A DNA stretch of 64,000 nucleotides from Rhynchopus euleeides (taxonomy: Eukaryota; Euglenozoa; Diplonemea; Diplonemida; Diplonemidae): contig OY723251.1 in assembly GCA_963210315.1 (NCBI GenBank), positions 62,001-126,000 on the forward strand, read 5' to 3'. The notes under the pieces are model-generated. The model did no database searches, had not been told where the DNA came from, and saw only the letters and a program-made list of their open reading frames with translations. Positions 41,001-47,412 of this stretch are shown piece after piece (position 1 is the first letter of the stretch; every line of letters begins with the position of its first letter). The position numbers and the translations under genes are program-made.

Positions 41001-43464
41001 CCAGCGTCTCCCCAGCGAGGTACGTGCGCTTCTGCAGGTCCCACGGGCGTGAGTCGAGCGACATCCCCGCCGACGCGTTCGTCTTCTCCACCACGATCGG
41101 GCCCCACGTCCCCGTCCGCGTGTCGTTCATGTACCACGTCACCGACGGCGGGTACCCGTCCTTCGTGCTGGCCCCGAGGTTCCGCCCCGCGTCGTACTGC
41201 GCCGGCACAAGCTCGTGCGCCGCCGCCGTCGCCACCCCGGGGAGGTACGAGTCGTTCAGGTGCGTCCACCGCGTCGGCAGCGACCCGCGCCCGCCCTTGT
41301 GGAAGGGCAGCACGCGCATCCCGCTGTTCTTCGCGCACGACGCCCCTTCCTGGTTGCACGTCCTGCGGTAGCACACGTACCACCGCGTGTACAGCGGCGG
41401 GACGTACAGCGTCGACACCACCACCGCCTGCCCCGCCGTCGAGTCGTGCTTCGCCGTCGCCAGCTGCACGTCCCCCAGCAGGTCACGCGACCCGATCGGG
41501 TACCGGTCCTCGGCGTCCACGAACCCACCGTGGTACGCAGGCGAGTTCGACGACGACGACACGTCCAACGCACGCGACCAGCAACCGACGGACGGGAGCG
41601 ACCCCGTCTGCGCCGCCGACGGCCACGGGTGCGCCCGCCCGTTGCTCGTCGCCTCCGTGAAGGAGGACGAGGACACGATGCGGAAGTAGTCGCCGCCCGT
41701 CGGGGCCCAGTAGCTCGCCGTCGTCGTCAGCCCCGCCGGGTCCGACCCTGACGCCTGCGGGGTGCTCACCGCCACCGTGCTGACCGCCGCCAGGTTGCTC
41801 AGCTGCGTCGCCCCGCTGTCGTCGAACACAATCTCACCCCACGTCCCCGGGGACAGGTCCCCCATGGACCACCCGACTGGCTCCGCCACCGTGCTGAAGT
41901 ACAGGTTCGCCGCGTTCGACGCGCACGCCGACGCCGTCGTGCACCGGTACAGCTTCCGCCACATCGGCACCGCCTCCACCCCGCTGCTGTTCTGCTGCGC
42001 CCACGACGCACGCTCCTCCTTCGACGAGAAGCAGATGTCGTAGTTCCCCACCGTCTGCGGCAGCCGCACGTACACGTAGGCATGCGACATGATCGTCTTC
42101 GCCGGGTCCACCGTCAGGTTCGTCGAGTCCTGGTTCGCCGACATGTACGACCCGGGTGACGACCACGTCTCCACCAGCGGGTTGGCGTACTGCGTCCCGA
42201 ACACACCCACCCCGCCCGCAGTCGCCCCCTCCGTCAGCCCCTGCACCGCGGACCCGGCCCACTCGCCGTCGTCACCCACCACGTTGCTCCCCAGGTACGG
42301 CAGGTCGAACGTCTGGTACTCGTAGGTGCACGGGTTCCCTTTCGGCACGATCTTCAGGCTGTCCCCCGTGGCGCAGCTGAACAGGTCCGTGGCGCACGCA
42401 GACGGGGAGTACGTGAAGTTCAGCTGCTTCTGCGTCGACAGCAGCTGGATGATGGCGTACTGCCCCACCGTCGCGTCAGGGAGGTAGTACCACATCTTCG
42501 TCGTGCGCGGCGTGTGCTTGTACTTCCCGTCCGGCAGCACCAGCGGCTGCCACATCGCGTTCACGTCACCCGCCTTGTACAGGCGCGAGTCCACCGTCAC
42601 CTTGAAGCACACCACGAAGGTCGTCCCCGTCGGCGGCGCCACAAACGTCGTGAACGCAGCCGCCACAAGGTACTCCCCCGCAAGCGTGTCCGACTCCGAC
42701 AGACCGTACTCCGTCTTCTGCGCCAGCAGCGTGCCCCCGGACGCGTACTCGCTGCACCTCGCATCCTTGGACGTGTCAAATGTGTACATCCGGATGTCAA
42801 ACTGACCCGGCCGCGAGATGTTCAGGTTCCGGTTGATCCGGTTCTTCCCTGCGTCCGGCACCTCCAGCAGCGTCCGCACCCGCACACGGAACTCCTGCCC
42901 CTCCCACATGTTGCGCGGGCGCAGGTGCATCGTGAAGTTGTTATGCGCCATCAGCGACTCCGTGAAGGTCTTCGTCAGCGTGTCGGTCCCCGTCAGCGTG
43001 TCCGACTTTGTCAGCGTTTTCGAGAAGGTCTTCGTGAGCGTGAAGGTCGGCGTCTTCGTCAGTGTGAAGGTCGGCGTCAGCGTGAGAGTACTCATCGTCA
43101 GCGTCCCTGTCGGCGACAGCGAAAACGTCGGCGACGGCGTGATCGTCTTCGACAGCGTCAGTGACACCGTGCTTGCCGTCGCCGTCAGCGTGTCTGTGGT
43201 GGTCAGCGTGTCTGACTTGGTCGGCGTGGGCGTGATCGACTGCGTCAGCGTCAGCGACACGGTACTTGCCGTCGCCGACTGTGACAGCGAAATCGAGTGC
43301 GTCATCGAGGCCGACGCGGTCCCCGTGGGCAGCGTGAGCGACAGCGTATGTGTCACCGTCGCAGTGTTCGCCGCATGCGCCTGGTCCGCCAGCAGCGCGG
43401 CCAGCACCCCGCTGCACACCACCGCCGCCCCCCGCATCACACTGCCACCCCTGTTGGCCCACAT
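29023..43464 (-). CDS. Giant (4,813-residue) repetitive surface protein with GPI-type C-terminus
   Basis: A single frame of 14.4 kb from the ATG at 43464 (Met10 is a second candidate). The start has a secretion signal (VVCSGVLAALLADQAHA), then a Ser/Thr-rich stalk of SLTLT/TLTKT-type repeats (about 35-165), likely O-glycosylated. To about residue 1600 there are successive modules that each end in a Tyr-x-Val/Leu-Cys-Tyr/Phe-Lys/Arg strand (WYVCYRR, YIVCFR, YKLCYK, YSLCVQ, YKVCVRT, YVVCYK). The middle part has modules with Cys-x2-Cys-x-hydrophobic strands (CNRCEFSF, CESCTLQL, CSKCTVQM, CYKCGVSF). A Pro/Thr-rich neck precedes a small-residue site and a hydrophobic tail (VWLSILAAVAVAVLAL), as in GPI-anchored proteins. 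Probably a cell-surface or flagellar-coat protein. Internal repeats suggest domain duplication. I cannot name a family. Confidence 0.8.
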   Translation of the reverse strand: MWANRGGSVMRGAAVVCSGVLAALLADQAHAANTATVTHTLSLTLPTGTASASMTHSISLSQSATASTVSLTLTQSITPTPTKSDTLTTTDTLTATASTVSLTLSKTITPSPTFSLSPTGTLTMSTLTLTPTFTLTKTPTFTLTKTFSKTLTKSDTLTGTDTLTKTFTESLMAHNNFTMHLRPRNMWEGQEFRVRVRTLLEVPDAGKNRINRNLNISRPGQFDIRMYTFDTSKDARCSEYASGGTLLAQKTEYGLSESDTLAGEYLVAAAFTTFVAPPTGTTFVVCFKVTVDSRLYKAGDVNAMWQPLVLPDGKYKHTPRTTKMWYYLPDATVGQYAIIQLLSTQKQLNFTYSPSACATDLFSCATGDSLKIVPKGNPCTYEYQTFDLPYLGSNVVGDDGEWAGSAVQGLTEGATAGGVGVFGTQYANPLVETWSSPGSYMSANQDSTNLTVDPAKTIMSHAYVYVRLPQTVGNYDICFSSKEERASWAQQNSSGVEAVPMWRKLYRCTTASACASNAANLYFSTVAEPVGWSMGDLSPGTWGEIVFDDSGATQLSNLAAVSTVAVSTPQASGSDPAGLTTTASYWAPTGGDYFRIVSSSSFTEATSNGRAHPWPSAAQTGSLPSVGCWSRALDVSSSSNSPAYHGGFVDAEDRYPIGSRDLLGDVQLATAKHDSTAGQAVVVSTLYVPPLYTRWYVCYRRTCNQEGASCAKNSGMRVLPFHKGGRGSLPTRWTHLNDSYLPGVATAAAHELVPAQYDAGRNLGASTKDGYPPSVTWYMNDTRTGTWGPIVVEKTNASAGMSLDSRPWDLQKRTYLAGETLVQVRGSAVRLVRYDKPCDYPTYKPTYLYGAESLDGGMVECNNQGAEWHSGICAGSKADVAVTTNVAFYLSVPAIQNYIVCFRLGRFNWAKISPSGAPGTAWNDPTKPMPDSVLERGAWVSPSTYYTPTTSALATLSVVSTEDRAGQEALFIVSDTTSSLIVAPRRYCATGCPDSGDVMRLVSVAGQCDINPWTWPKEKHMADPHLSLICQVAGAGTTAKSGLYYNSASVTPCMTAAPVMTMCQGSTCNSTEPHLTALAAKTPDPFDDIVPHDHTYTGGTGTVAGLLVLPDYNANEASKNFYKLCYKQAGTSNWAVFNDTFEVKAAPPLQLQTPPLKTEKLVGGELKRFRVKVTTGTVASSVLFYAKLTLHDAREQNNHCTNQAGSSEGEIYSAATTSFNIVSDGNSNLVDFYLTVPHTPGNYSLCVQMRRLAEDAMSWWRPGSNRADYDYTVLDNGVRWYVTPGFQPTNQGLTVVKFVRCAPTAGGGCSTSASQDVFDTSPGKDAAKIVDATHGCHVGTSNLSQWGTSNHVWTEPGATASAVGVTNLGPADGPSDVAELRTVLPAVTSDARTQYKVCVRTVFYQQGISGPTGQARWVEVKEAIGMSGQHLVVAATGRPGFRTEQGLVASWTLNSALRPAKSLYSSTAKADATALAGASTSYVSNPTSATGTSVNTGAGFRFNSYSSVATELRTGNIFKLVAARTPVGRVPKDPSVEATWGDLSGWDSAGAVDCLSPAAGSASNVGSCSDADTTAGTAYCPYIPTISSGTTQIPAYFHIPLTPGSYVVCYKVVHSSLTTPKPWLRLASSSQADYFLHSHPSFLEMDVASTKTNLTVFDVRTTSSWDGSTVQVPVSSWCGGSTAAGANCSALNGASGFTTDLVTIANDTQVCPTPTQVGTGSSTGPPHWFQLIRTTNASAMVSVTWGTTTASAFALPTASYQPTSGQYKVCVYKAGEAMPQFMPNASAARVSKQGVVYQLYNRGSSMNGGGSGFWRDSAGVGTPSQLTVSSTLVYNTSLQFMQYSSSLEALYGASAVDASLVTDAVTGKVSRTPLLRSGSTVVYDVQVATADGSAVPFGSYPVEVKRCPQASSFASGLECAEAGWEGASTSPGSFTVWNIGGACSQQNATVYGWESNGLRQFTQAGQVRFSLQYRSACPGNTMFGCGVRFVATTQSGTALVSPAQWVNVAEHAPNALMVDGQEAAATAPGVAMSSSGCVSTGVTSCYIKVCQHGLPCKLTFQARYQGPSEFAANGTMSLLYSAIDYGVNYTALSAPPQVTVAFGSTVGTPPLVSAAAWSLGGTQTFTFTPSLTGDLTTGTVYLNATYGMNSQTDWTRFVVRVDRPVLSSVDLDSVMALDVAQGLAVDRVPAPAFVAVAGTQPLTAVAGSYLEALVPYRLAYTPRAGNGVALPRVGGSVRGWTVTGSVSGSTVNKVLAHYQTAETFVTHPELMAGAVLNRNLGDTSVYTIDFRMYVSDNVCSRFVSAGGCTIEFSFAHATRTTIKAKLVTPVRVPASTVEVTTTGQATVREGITVTVKPGSYVTSPENAVTFVYDEFHYGDVFALVHGPAPTNGASNRDMLQLNGAMMPAGAGGASGCAYEKTVSGKTVCEVAKYTTQALSGTAWGAQWVMRPHIPCNRCEFSFHTTWGAGPESYELQVDGTQRGVATLTWTEDVVALQCSSAASVGYRMGAMQSEMFALSVTAGVDGVSGSSAYYPRWWVWTDTNSSDLSHTAGSSTPLGATYKLMQSGMLSNTTVLRARMGPGAVASFPKLYFFGNGTVPATGVLEEFTVKFTSVGWRYSSGPSAMVGSRPTGTTTYTCGAAVSLAQVEVPTPQPGTPAPPGVGETTAIKVLSVEGVTSLCAAGTPVDLCTDYTATVSEFSATGIKVTVEFENTTAAGVKKVDTTVRNVTVLTGGGPGATPSLGSAPGWTYSSANQKWTSADVVLDSAYNPSTLPTIGTNTYTFGSLKLLAERQRPVSTVEAVVSNGVGSVSLKYGQTATGTVDKSPVRKAVFQVCASAWDGSAEATTTALCRTLSLWITPTSQTRRTVLELATAGGDLTYGSPGCGGGTAATFKVAPYFTVSSVSSTTLRFWAYDTRIQYTLSTTQGLQYLIASGSTTAQLSLAMNNSVPLGAAVNHTTLASGLATTFTFYGRDQVTTNSTVKVAAKMLGGTTGAISTITTASQYRWVRTEALSQWEVATTISQDDECPTKRRLQTSTNNYRTYGTDLPGKDWAYAGAGGAVAGVPFPIQTMVKTVGGTRAYSFTKDILVKVSKRSWAGCNDGGTLAVHKLAPSLASDTTKMLEGTLARSWVQAETTGTAVTTNGGVGVAWNVLSAECESCTLQLDLCYSGKTAATCMDGLGAGSSDPSDSTPIFADRTKLTLPFKVQRQAPDLTEVYEQTVPSTSVIRVGDMFTAKVENVQRFAGKWAMNEVSGASAWQRTMWVRSVWSPSSADVTVAAQMRYGNGGFMLDGASRAGAGNVPSGCSAAATAAEFLAAKEKPSLSGASSGTLRFFFVRPCSKCTVQMDYRLKAPAVDARLADRTGSITLRAYSMYTPGSPLVYTVKTCATTWLLGGVPHVAVRRRKPFALTALRVDGNNIPAWEGTGSASFAKLAGAGNGGGVRTYVTSPVASAGSRTVSAVDGSATVRAFFVRACYKCGVSFAGKSQQLTVLTDATQIIVIPAFHYERDMLKTLAVKDAKATWSFEVYAADELGDRSYAVGGPTEFALHHMYQTRAAGGRTSALLNVQGSVPSAPTAVLSDPAYTLGSLTYGQPVLTLSQGSRVHNGVPVPLVEAKSGKPGTLTLQLSGNQPAVRYSLSFSVSGATGATTSFFGEKKAPMVHYSTSAVRMALDSPTATGASCASSGMAVGDGACTFRAYAIGRAPGAAAGDSSWFVSALARGAANASVTCASSCGTAEVSPNATFVAGVASFRLRLLSLAAGQTAACACTVTVSPSASLKTQNATDQSFTVSYSPTTLSVWRWAASPTLQVAGAAGSSQYTAYSVYNRSVALRVRAYDSTEKYTGLGGLTWTGGAVVTLAATEMTPEGCFQCFGAATTTTGGVSATTCPVNVPSGSTGGDDAWVVGVFPNAGSCVVKSGAFSGFPTSAGTTTTPNANLKVTVEGGAAVRVMGAPNEGGLKIGRPAFSRLWGRTWEGKPAAVTGIGSSVTFGVVGTDGAVVSGDNHMSVSLTGTRTANGSTVSFTLTGVAKGGLVTFQIRSNQTTRSPECEALGKMGELAVGAACKHDGWTFKAVVEAPVSVTGAPAALSAFGPSFTGMGPLYFVRRAARLVALAKIGVECDDDAMEAKDASRNATTEAPDADDMNPPMKKWTPPRPMCRKPPPGTPKALAEMIEEANEGWVPLGVGGAPFGARPGVDTHAGRPMMAGAAHPASWGYGYNITIKVKAVGMDGVQVEHPEDKGSGAEVQVRPMAVPCKNIDYGSNGMWIKETCVDIAGAQCKWASNGNKRSISGLPACSPGASSGWALDAFVFKLRKGGAKFEDVSYGRIGAARPGLARFMLTTNALDYAWSQGAVTTNMANTLRRRDDAFLYEMNMQETVAVRPGGSHWSCMGTVCKSTMFRPMPETLFAVRASVVDVMGDAVRADSSSMLSVRGECLDATHAAYFAYKRADGSLSYIVPPTYSFTRGWTELDRLWVTGSCTQMQLTVVCASGRKDVLGACQGKTVTLQFPVEFPTDGSVNTSAPPPPAPPITVSGLSMGTAFESVAAVKDFIGKISKASAEANMLKLLKKKNPVITNAFLKWLCAKAGGGAITLQDKANSSICTDMTVTPAPPTAAPPTPSPNGGNGTNGTNDRQAAVGFRSFFALAGLEAVAEFEIVTAVAVNVAEVSTAVATAIVEDLASPTSVLKSLPPGATSSPFAAATASVASLAVGNPDTPIPSTPAPATPVPTQAPSTPTPPGPTAVPPATPPPTPSPPTPVPPPPTPAPATPIPPVTFPPVPGVVLPPMAGGLSVPSVWLSILAAVAVAVLAL

Positions 43465-44253
43465 CGCACACGCGCCCCCCAGGCCTTCCGCAGGCGGGGA
43501 GGTGCTGTGTTGCTCTGTGTGGCGCTACGCCCTGCCGCTCCTCTCTCTCTCTCTCTCTCTCCTGCTCTGTGTAGCGTGGAAGTGTTCCTGCAGGTGTGTG
43601 TGTGTGCTGAGGATCATGCACACTCCCAGCCCGATTCTGCTGCGGTGTGGCGGCGTGAGCCAGAAACGGGGGGCGGGTGGGCAGAGAGGGGCCGCTGCCA
43701 CCAGCATCAGAATCTTTCTTGCACAGGTCATATCAATCACGCGTGCCACCAGCCTTAGGCATGGCTTGCGAGCAGGCGTGGGGAAAGAGGGCGAAGGGGG
43801 GGGGCCACCACACTCCACCACCTCGCCAGCACCCTGCAGGGATGCTGACCGAGGTGATGGGTGGCGGCCTGAGACACACATACAGCCACAGCAGAGCGGA
43901 GAAGAGAATGGGGCTCTGCGTCGAGGGAAAGAGACAACGTGCTCTCCGCACACCGTGTGTGTGCGGAAGAGTGGCATCACAGGAAACAGCAAAAAACCAA
44001 ACGTGATATCCGCAGCAGCACCTCCCCCCCCCTCCCCCCAACCACTCCCTCCGAGCAGGGGAGGGGATGTGCAGGCGCTCTTTCTCGCGGACTTTGTGTG
44101 TAGAAGCTGTCGACGCAATCACAAACAGGCGGTATTACAGAAAGAGGAGAAGCTGAGGGCATGCCCCGCCCAGCAACAGCAATGCCAATGTGGGTAAAAG
44201 GGCTGTGTGCGCGTGCCTCGTTAAAACCGGTTGCAGAAAAAAAAAGGCGGCAC
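43465..44253. other. Spacer between the surface-protein gene and the YR retrotransposon
   Basis: Holds a (CT)n microsatellite at about 43541-43562 close upstream of the surface-protein start (a GA tract on the coding strand) and otherwise featureless sequence. It may include the leader of the giant gene. Confidence 0.4.
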
Positions 44254-44329
44254 AAAAGCGCCCTATCACTTCACAGCTACAACCGCTCTGATGAATTTCC
44301 TTTTGTTTGTTGCGTTGACGCTTCTACAC
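44254..44329 (-). repeat. Split direct repeat, B2 (outer 76-bp copy)
   Basis: A 76-bp repeat that matches 44442-44517. It begins AAAAGCGCCCTATCAC on the plus strand and ends GACGCTTCTACAC. Confidence 0.92.
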
Positions 44330-44442
44330 ACAAAACCCTGAACTGATCACACCCTGAGCCTGATGAAGGGTGGGGTTAGTGTATAGAGCACGTTTGGTTG
44401 CAGCTGTGGTGGGGCGCTTTCCGCTCACACGAGTGTGCTTAA
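44305..44442 (-). repeat. Split direct repeat, A2 (inner 138-bp copy)
   Basis: A 138-bp repeat that matches 48919-49056. It overlaps the neighbouring 76-bp repeat by 25 bp, which is probably the crossover region of the circular intermediate. Confidence 0.92.
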
Positions 44443-44517
44443 AAAGCGCCCTATCACTTCACAGCTACAACCGCTCTGATGAATTTCCTTTTGTTTGTTG
44501 CGTTGACGCTTCTACAC
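44442..44517 (-). repeat. Split direct repeat, B1 (inner 76-bp copy)
   Basis: Second copy of the 76-bp repeat, 37 bases beyond the RT-RNase H stop codon on the coding strand. Confidence 0.92.
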
Positions 44518-44554
44518 CAGGACCCTCATCCGGAGGGACGTGTCCGTCTCGTTC

Positions 44555-46387
44555 TCAACGAGGCGGGCGCGCTGGTAAAAGTGTGGGTGGCATCGACACT
44601 GGTGGCAACTCCACGGGGTGTGTGGCCTGCGTCCCTCGCGTGTACGCGTCTGCGCGTTGGTCGTGGGTCGCAACCCAGTGTGGAATCAGTCGTATCTGCT
44701 GGCGGCGCGCTGTTGTGTATATCTCCTGCAGCAGAAGGTTGCCTCGGTAGTTGGCGCAGTGGCCCTTCCGGAGCGCGAACACCAGGCCGAGGTTGTCTAT
44801 GTGGCAGGTCACGCTTGCCTCCCTCACACGCTGCATCATGCGCACCCCCTGCCACACTGCATACGCTTCCTTCAGGAAGATGTTCGTGTCCGCGTCGCTC
44901 CCTTCGAACGCCCCTTGGGACACTGACTCCCCTCCCGGTAACACGAGCACCGCCGCCCACGCCGTGGATGACGCGTCTGTCCAGAGCTCAATGGTCGGTG
45001 GCGGGTTCTGCGGCGTATACCACTCGTTGTCCTCGATGAGTCGTGTCCGCGCCACTGTCTCCGCCTGCACTGACGGAGGTACTGCGACCCTGGAGTCCCA
45101 TCGGGCGTTGTTCGAGTGAGTCTGCTTCGCGATGCGCCGCACGAAGGACAACACGGCTGGCATGTAACACATCGGTGTCCGCATCACATACGACTGCCAG
45201 ACGAAAGACCCGAATACTCTGAACGCCCTGCGTGGTGTCGTGTGGCCGTTGACGACTTCCTTGTACTCTTCCCGTCCGAGGACTTTTTGCACCCAGGCTG
45301 TGTCCATGCGGAAACGGTGTCGCGTCAGGTCGAAGTGGATCCCGAACACTGTGAAGTCCTGCAGCGGCACGCCGTGTTGTGTGTCGTCGAAGTTCAGGGC
45401 GGCCCCCACCTTCTCGCAGCGGCTGATGAAGTTGGCGTACCTCGCCTGTGCCTCTGGTAGGGAGTCTCCGACAGCGATGAAGTTGTCAATCCAGACTATT
45501 CCGTGCTCTGGCGGGAGCAGCACGCGTGCGCTGCGGTTCGCGATTGCCGGGGAATGTGACCACCCCATGCACATGACAGTCAGGAAGGTCTTCACGAATG
45601 TCTTTCTCTCCCCGCCTAGGCGCACTTCGAAGTAGCGTTGGATCTCCTTGTGTACGGGGAACTGGTAGAACCAGCTGCGTGCATCTGCCATCACCACCCA
45701 GCTCGCCGCGGCCACTCGCTGTGTCACCTCCGTGATGTCCTGCAAACGCATGTCCGGTGGGCGTGTCATCAGTGCGTTTAGCCGCCTTGCGTCGACGATG
45801 AAACGTTGGCCCCCAGACTTCTTGGACACGGTGAACGCTGGCAGCGTGAGGTACGGGTGTGCATCCGCCTCCGTCAGGGCGCCATACTCAACCAAGGTGT
45901 CCAGGTGGTGCAACATGTGGCGTGATACCTTCCTCCCCGTTTTACGTAGTTCTTGGCGGGCCTCGGGAAGCAGTGCGTCAGCGAAAGCGGCTGGCTTGGT
46001 GATGAGGTCCAGGACCCCCGTCAGTTCACCCTCGCTGTCCAACCGTCGCAGTTCCTTGAGATTGAGGCGTGAGGTGCAGATCTCCGCGATGTAGTCCTCT
46101 TCCTCCGGCAGCTCCGTCTTCGCGTTGGCTGGCCGTATCACCTTCCCCCCCGTGCACACACCCAAGTCCTCCCCGTAGAGGTCCTCGACACCCGGACCGT
46201 ACGACTCTGCGCTATCCACCTCGCTCCACGCTTCCTCATCACTGGGTGGAGGGTCGGACGTGGCTTCGTCGGATGTGGCATCTTCGTAGTAGCGGCGCGC
46301 TGCGAACAGCCTCGTGGTCCCCGGGAAGTGGGTTGCTGTCAGGGGTTTTGGCTGTGTGCGCGTAGTCCCCCCTTGCTGTCGTTTTTT
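44555..46387 (-). CDS. Reverse transcriptase-RNase H of the YR retrotransposon
   Basis: About 610 residues, in the -1 frame relative to Gag/YR. No ATG lies near its beginning, so expression probably depends on recoding from the YR frame. After an acidic linker the RT domain shows SKKSGGQRFIVDARRLNAL, the motif A Asp in VVMADARSWFYQF, and motif C as WIDNF in place of the usual Tyr-x-Asp-Asp (Asn codon 45484-45482). The RNase H domain has LWTDASSTAWAAV, EAYAVWQG, CHIDNLGLVFAL and RADAYTRG, consistent with its four acidic catalytic positions. It stops at TGA 44557-44555. It would make cDNA from the element RNA. Confidence 0.88.
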   Translation of the reverse strand, partial: KKRQQGGTTRTQPKPLTATHFPGTTRLFAARRYYEDATSDEATSDPPPSDEEAWSEVDSAESYGPGVEDLYGEDLGVCTGGKVIRPANAKTELPEEEDYIAEICTSRLNLKELRRLDSEGELTGVLDLITKPAAFADALLPEARQELRKTGRKVSRHMLHHLDTLVEYGALTEADAHPYLTLPAFTVSKKSGGQRFIVDARRLNALMTRPPDMRLQDITEVTQRVAAASWVVMADARSWFYQFPVHKEIQRYFEVRLGGERKTFVKTFLTVMCMGWSHSPAIANRSARVLLPPEHGIVWIDNFIAVGDSLPEAQARYANFISRCEKVGAALNFDDTQHGVPLQDFTVFGIHFDLTRHRFRMDTAWVQKVLGREEYKEVVNGHTTPRRAFRVFGSFVWQSYVMRTPMCYMPAVLSFVRRIAKQTHSNNARWDSRVAVPPSVQAETVARTRLIEDNEWYTPQNPPPTIELWTDASSTAWAAVLVLPGGESVSQGAFEGSDADTNIFLKEAYAVWQGVRMMQRVREASVTCHIDNLGLVFALRKGHCANYRGNLLLQEIYTTARRQQIRLIPHWVATHDQRADAYTRGTQATHPVELPPVSMPPTLLPARPPR

Positions 46388-46392
46388 CTTCA
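46379..46392 (-). promoter_or_regulatory. Candidate recoding site: YR stop followed by A AAA AAC slippery heptamer
   Basis: On the coding strand the YR stop TGA is followed by AGA AAA AAC. The heptamer A AAA AAC (46387-46381) is in the YR frame, and a -1 slip there enters the RT frame exactly. Because it lies one codon after the stop, it could act only on ribosomes that read through the TGA. Mechanism is inferred. Confidence 0.45.
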
Positions 46393-47409
46393 CCACTCGA
46401 TCTTCGCCGACACCTGTGCTGTCTCGCGCGCGTGTGCGTTTTCCGCCGCTGATACGTAACGCATCACACCGTCGACCGTCGCGTGTCTCGAGAGGAGGCG
46501 CACCTCCTCCAGTGGAACGTTCTTCCGCGCAAGCTGTGTGAGTGCCCCCCTCCGCAGAGAGTGTGCCGTGAGCCCCCTCCGTGCCCGCTTGACGGCTTTT
46601 ACCACGGTCCGGTAGGTGACGTCCGCCGGGAACAGTCTCGTCTCTCCTGCACTGCGCGCCCTGCGGAGGCGGTGTCGGAGGATACGGTGTAGGTCCTTCG
46701 GCAGGGAGATTCCTGTGATGTGACCCATGTGGAAAGGGTCCGCCTTCGACTGGGTCCAGCGCACGTATATCGGCTCGCTGCGCTTTTCCGATGTGACGTC
46801 CTTCACATCCAAACGCAGTGCGTCCGAAGCCCTTGCCGCACCCCCCCACATGATGCCGAGCAGCAGTTTCACGATGGGACGTGGCTCCTTCGCTAGCGCC
46901 TCCCGGATGTTGTGGGCTGTTGCTGGTTCTGCTTGCTTCTGTGGTCGTAGTGCTCCTCCCCGCTTCAGCGCCCGCCTGTAGTCCGCCACAATTTGTCTTC
47001 CGTCGAGGGGGAACGCTGCGAAGCGTCTGAGTGCTGCTGCAAGGTTGTTGAGGTACTGGAGGGCGGACTGCACTGATAGCCCGTCCTTCCGTTGCTTCGT
47101 GACCCACAGCACCGCCCCTTCGTCGTGTGGCAGTGTCCGCCTCTCCGCTTTCATCCACCCTTCCCGGAACTGCGAGTATCTGTCGTATGTGCGGCGGAGG
47201 GCCCCCCAGTATGTGGGTGCGAGGGCTTGGGACAGGGTGTGCTGTAGTTCCTGGCGAATGGTGGTTGCTTCCTCCGGGGTCACGCTCGTCTCGGTCTTGC
47301 GGGGGCGTCCTCTTGTTGACGGGGGGGCAGATGGTACTGCCTTCACATACACCACCGCGGCGGGGGGGAGGGTCGTGGCCCGCGGGCGTCCCCTGCTGGT
47401 GTCGGGAAG
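46390..47409 (-). CDS. Tyrosine recombinase of the YR retrotransposon
   Basis: The frame continues directly from Gag after one TGA; the first start-like codons are GTG at 47355 and 47352, and the first ATG falls well inside the domain. About 320 residues. The N-terminal SAM-like core-binding half is followed by the catalytic half with an intact set: Arg in GGAARASDALRL, His-x-x-Arg in HSLRRGALTQLA, His in LLSRHATVDG, and the Tyr nucleophile in VMRYV. This is the DIRS/Ngaro/VIPER class of integrase, which inserts circular DNA without target duplication. It ends in TGA at 46392-46390, overlapping the RT frame. Confidence 0.9.
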   Translation of the reverse strand, partial: LPDTSRGRPRATTLPPAAVVYVKAVPSAPPSTRGRPRKTETSVTPEEATTIRQELQHTLSQALAPTYWGALRRTYDRYSQFREGWMKAERRTLPHDEGAVLWVTKQRKDGLSVQSALQYLNNLAAALRRFAAFPLDGRQIVADYRRALKRGGALRPQKQAEPATAHNIREALAKEPRPIVKLLLGIMWGGAARASDALRLDVKDVTSEKRSEPIYVRWTQSKADPFHMGHITGISLPKDLHRILRHRLRRARSAGETRLFPADVTYRTVVKAVKRARRGLTAHSLRRGALTQLARKNVPLEEVRLLSRHATVDGVMRYVSAAENAHARETAQVSAKIEW

Positions 47410-47412
47410 TCA
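47404..47412 (-). promoter_or_regulatory. Candidate stop-codon readthrough site between Gag and YR
   Basis: CAG TGA CTT separates Gag from YR in the same frame. The UGA-C-U context is favourable for readthrough in several eukaryotic systems. The YR frame stays open on the far side with no nearby ATG. Confidence 0.5.
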
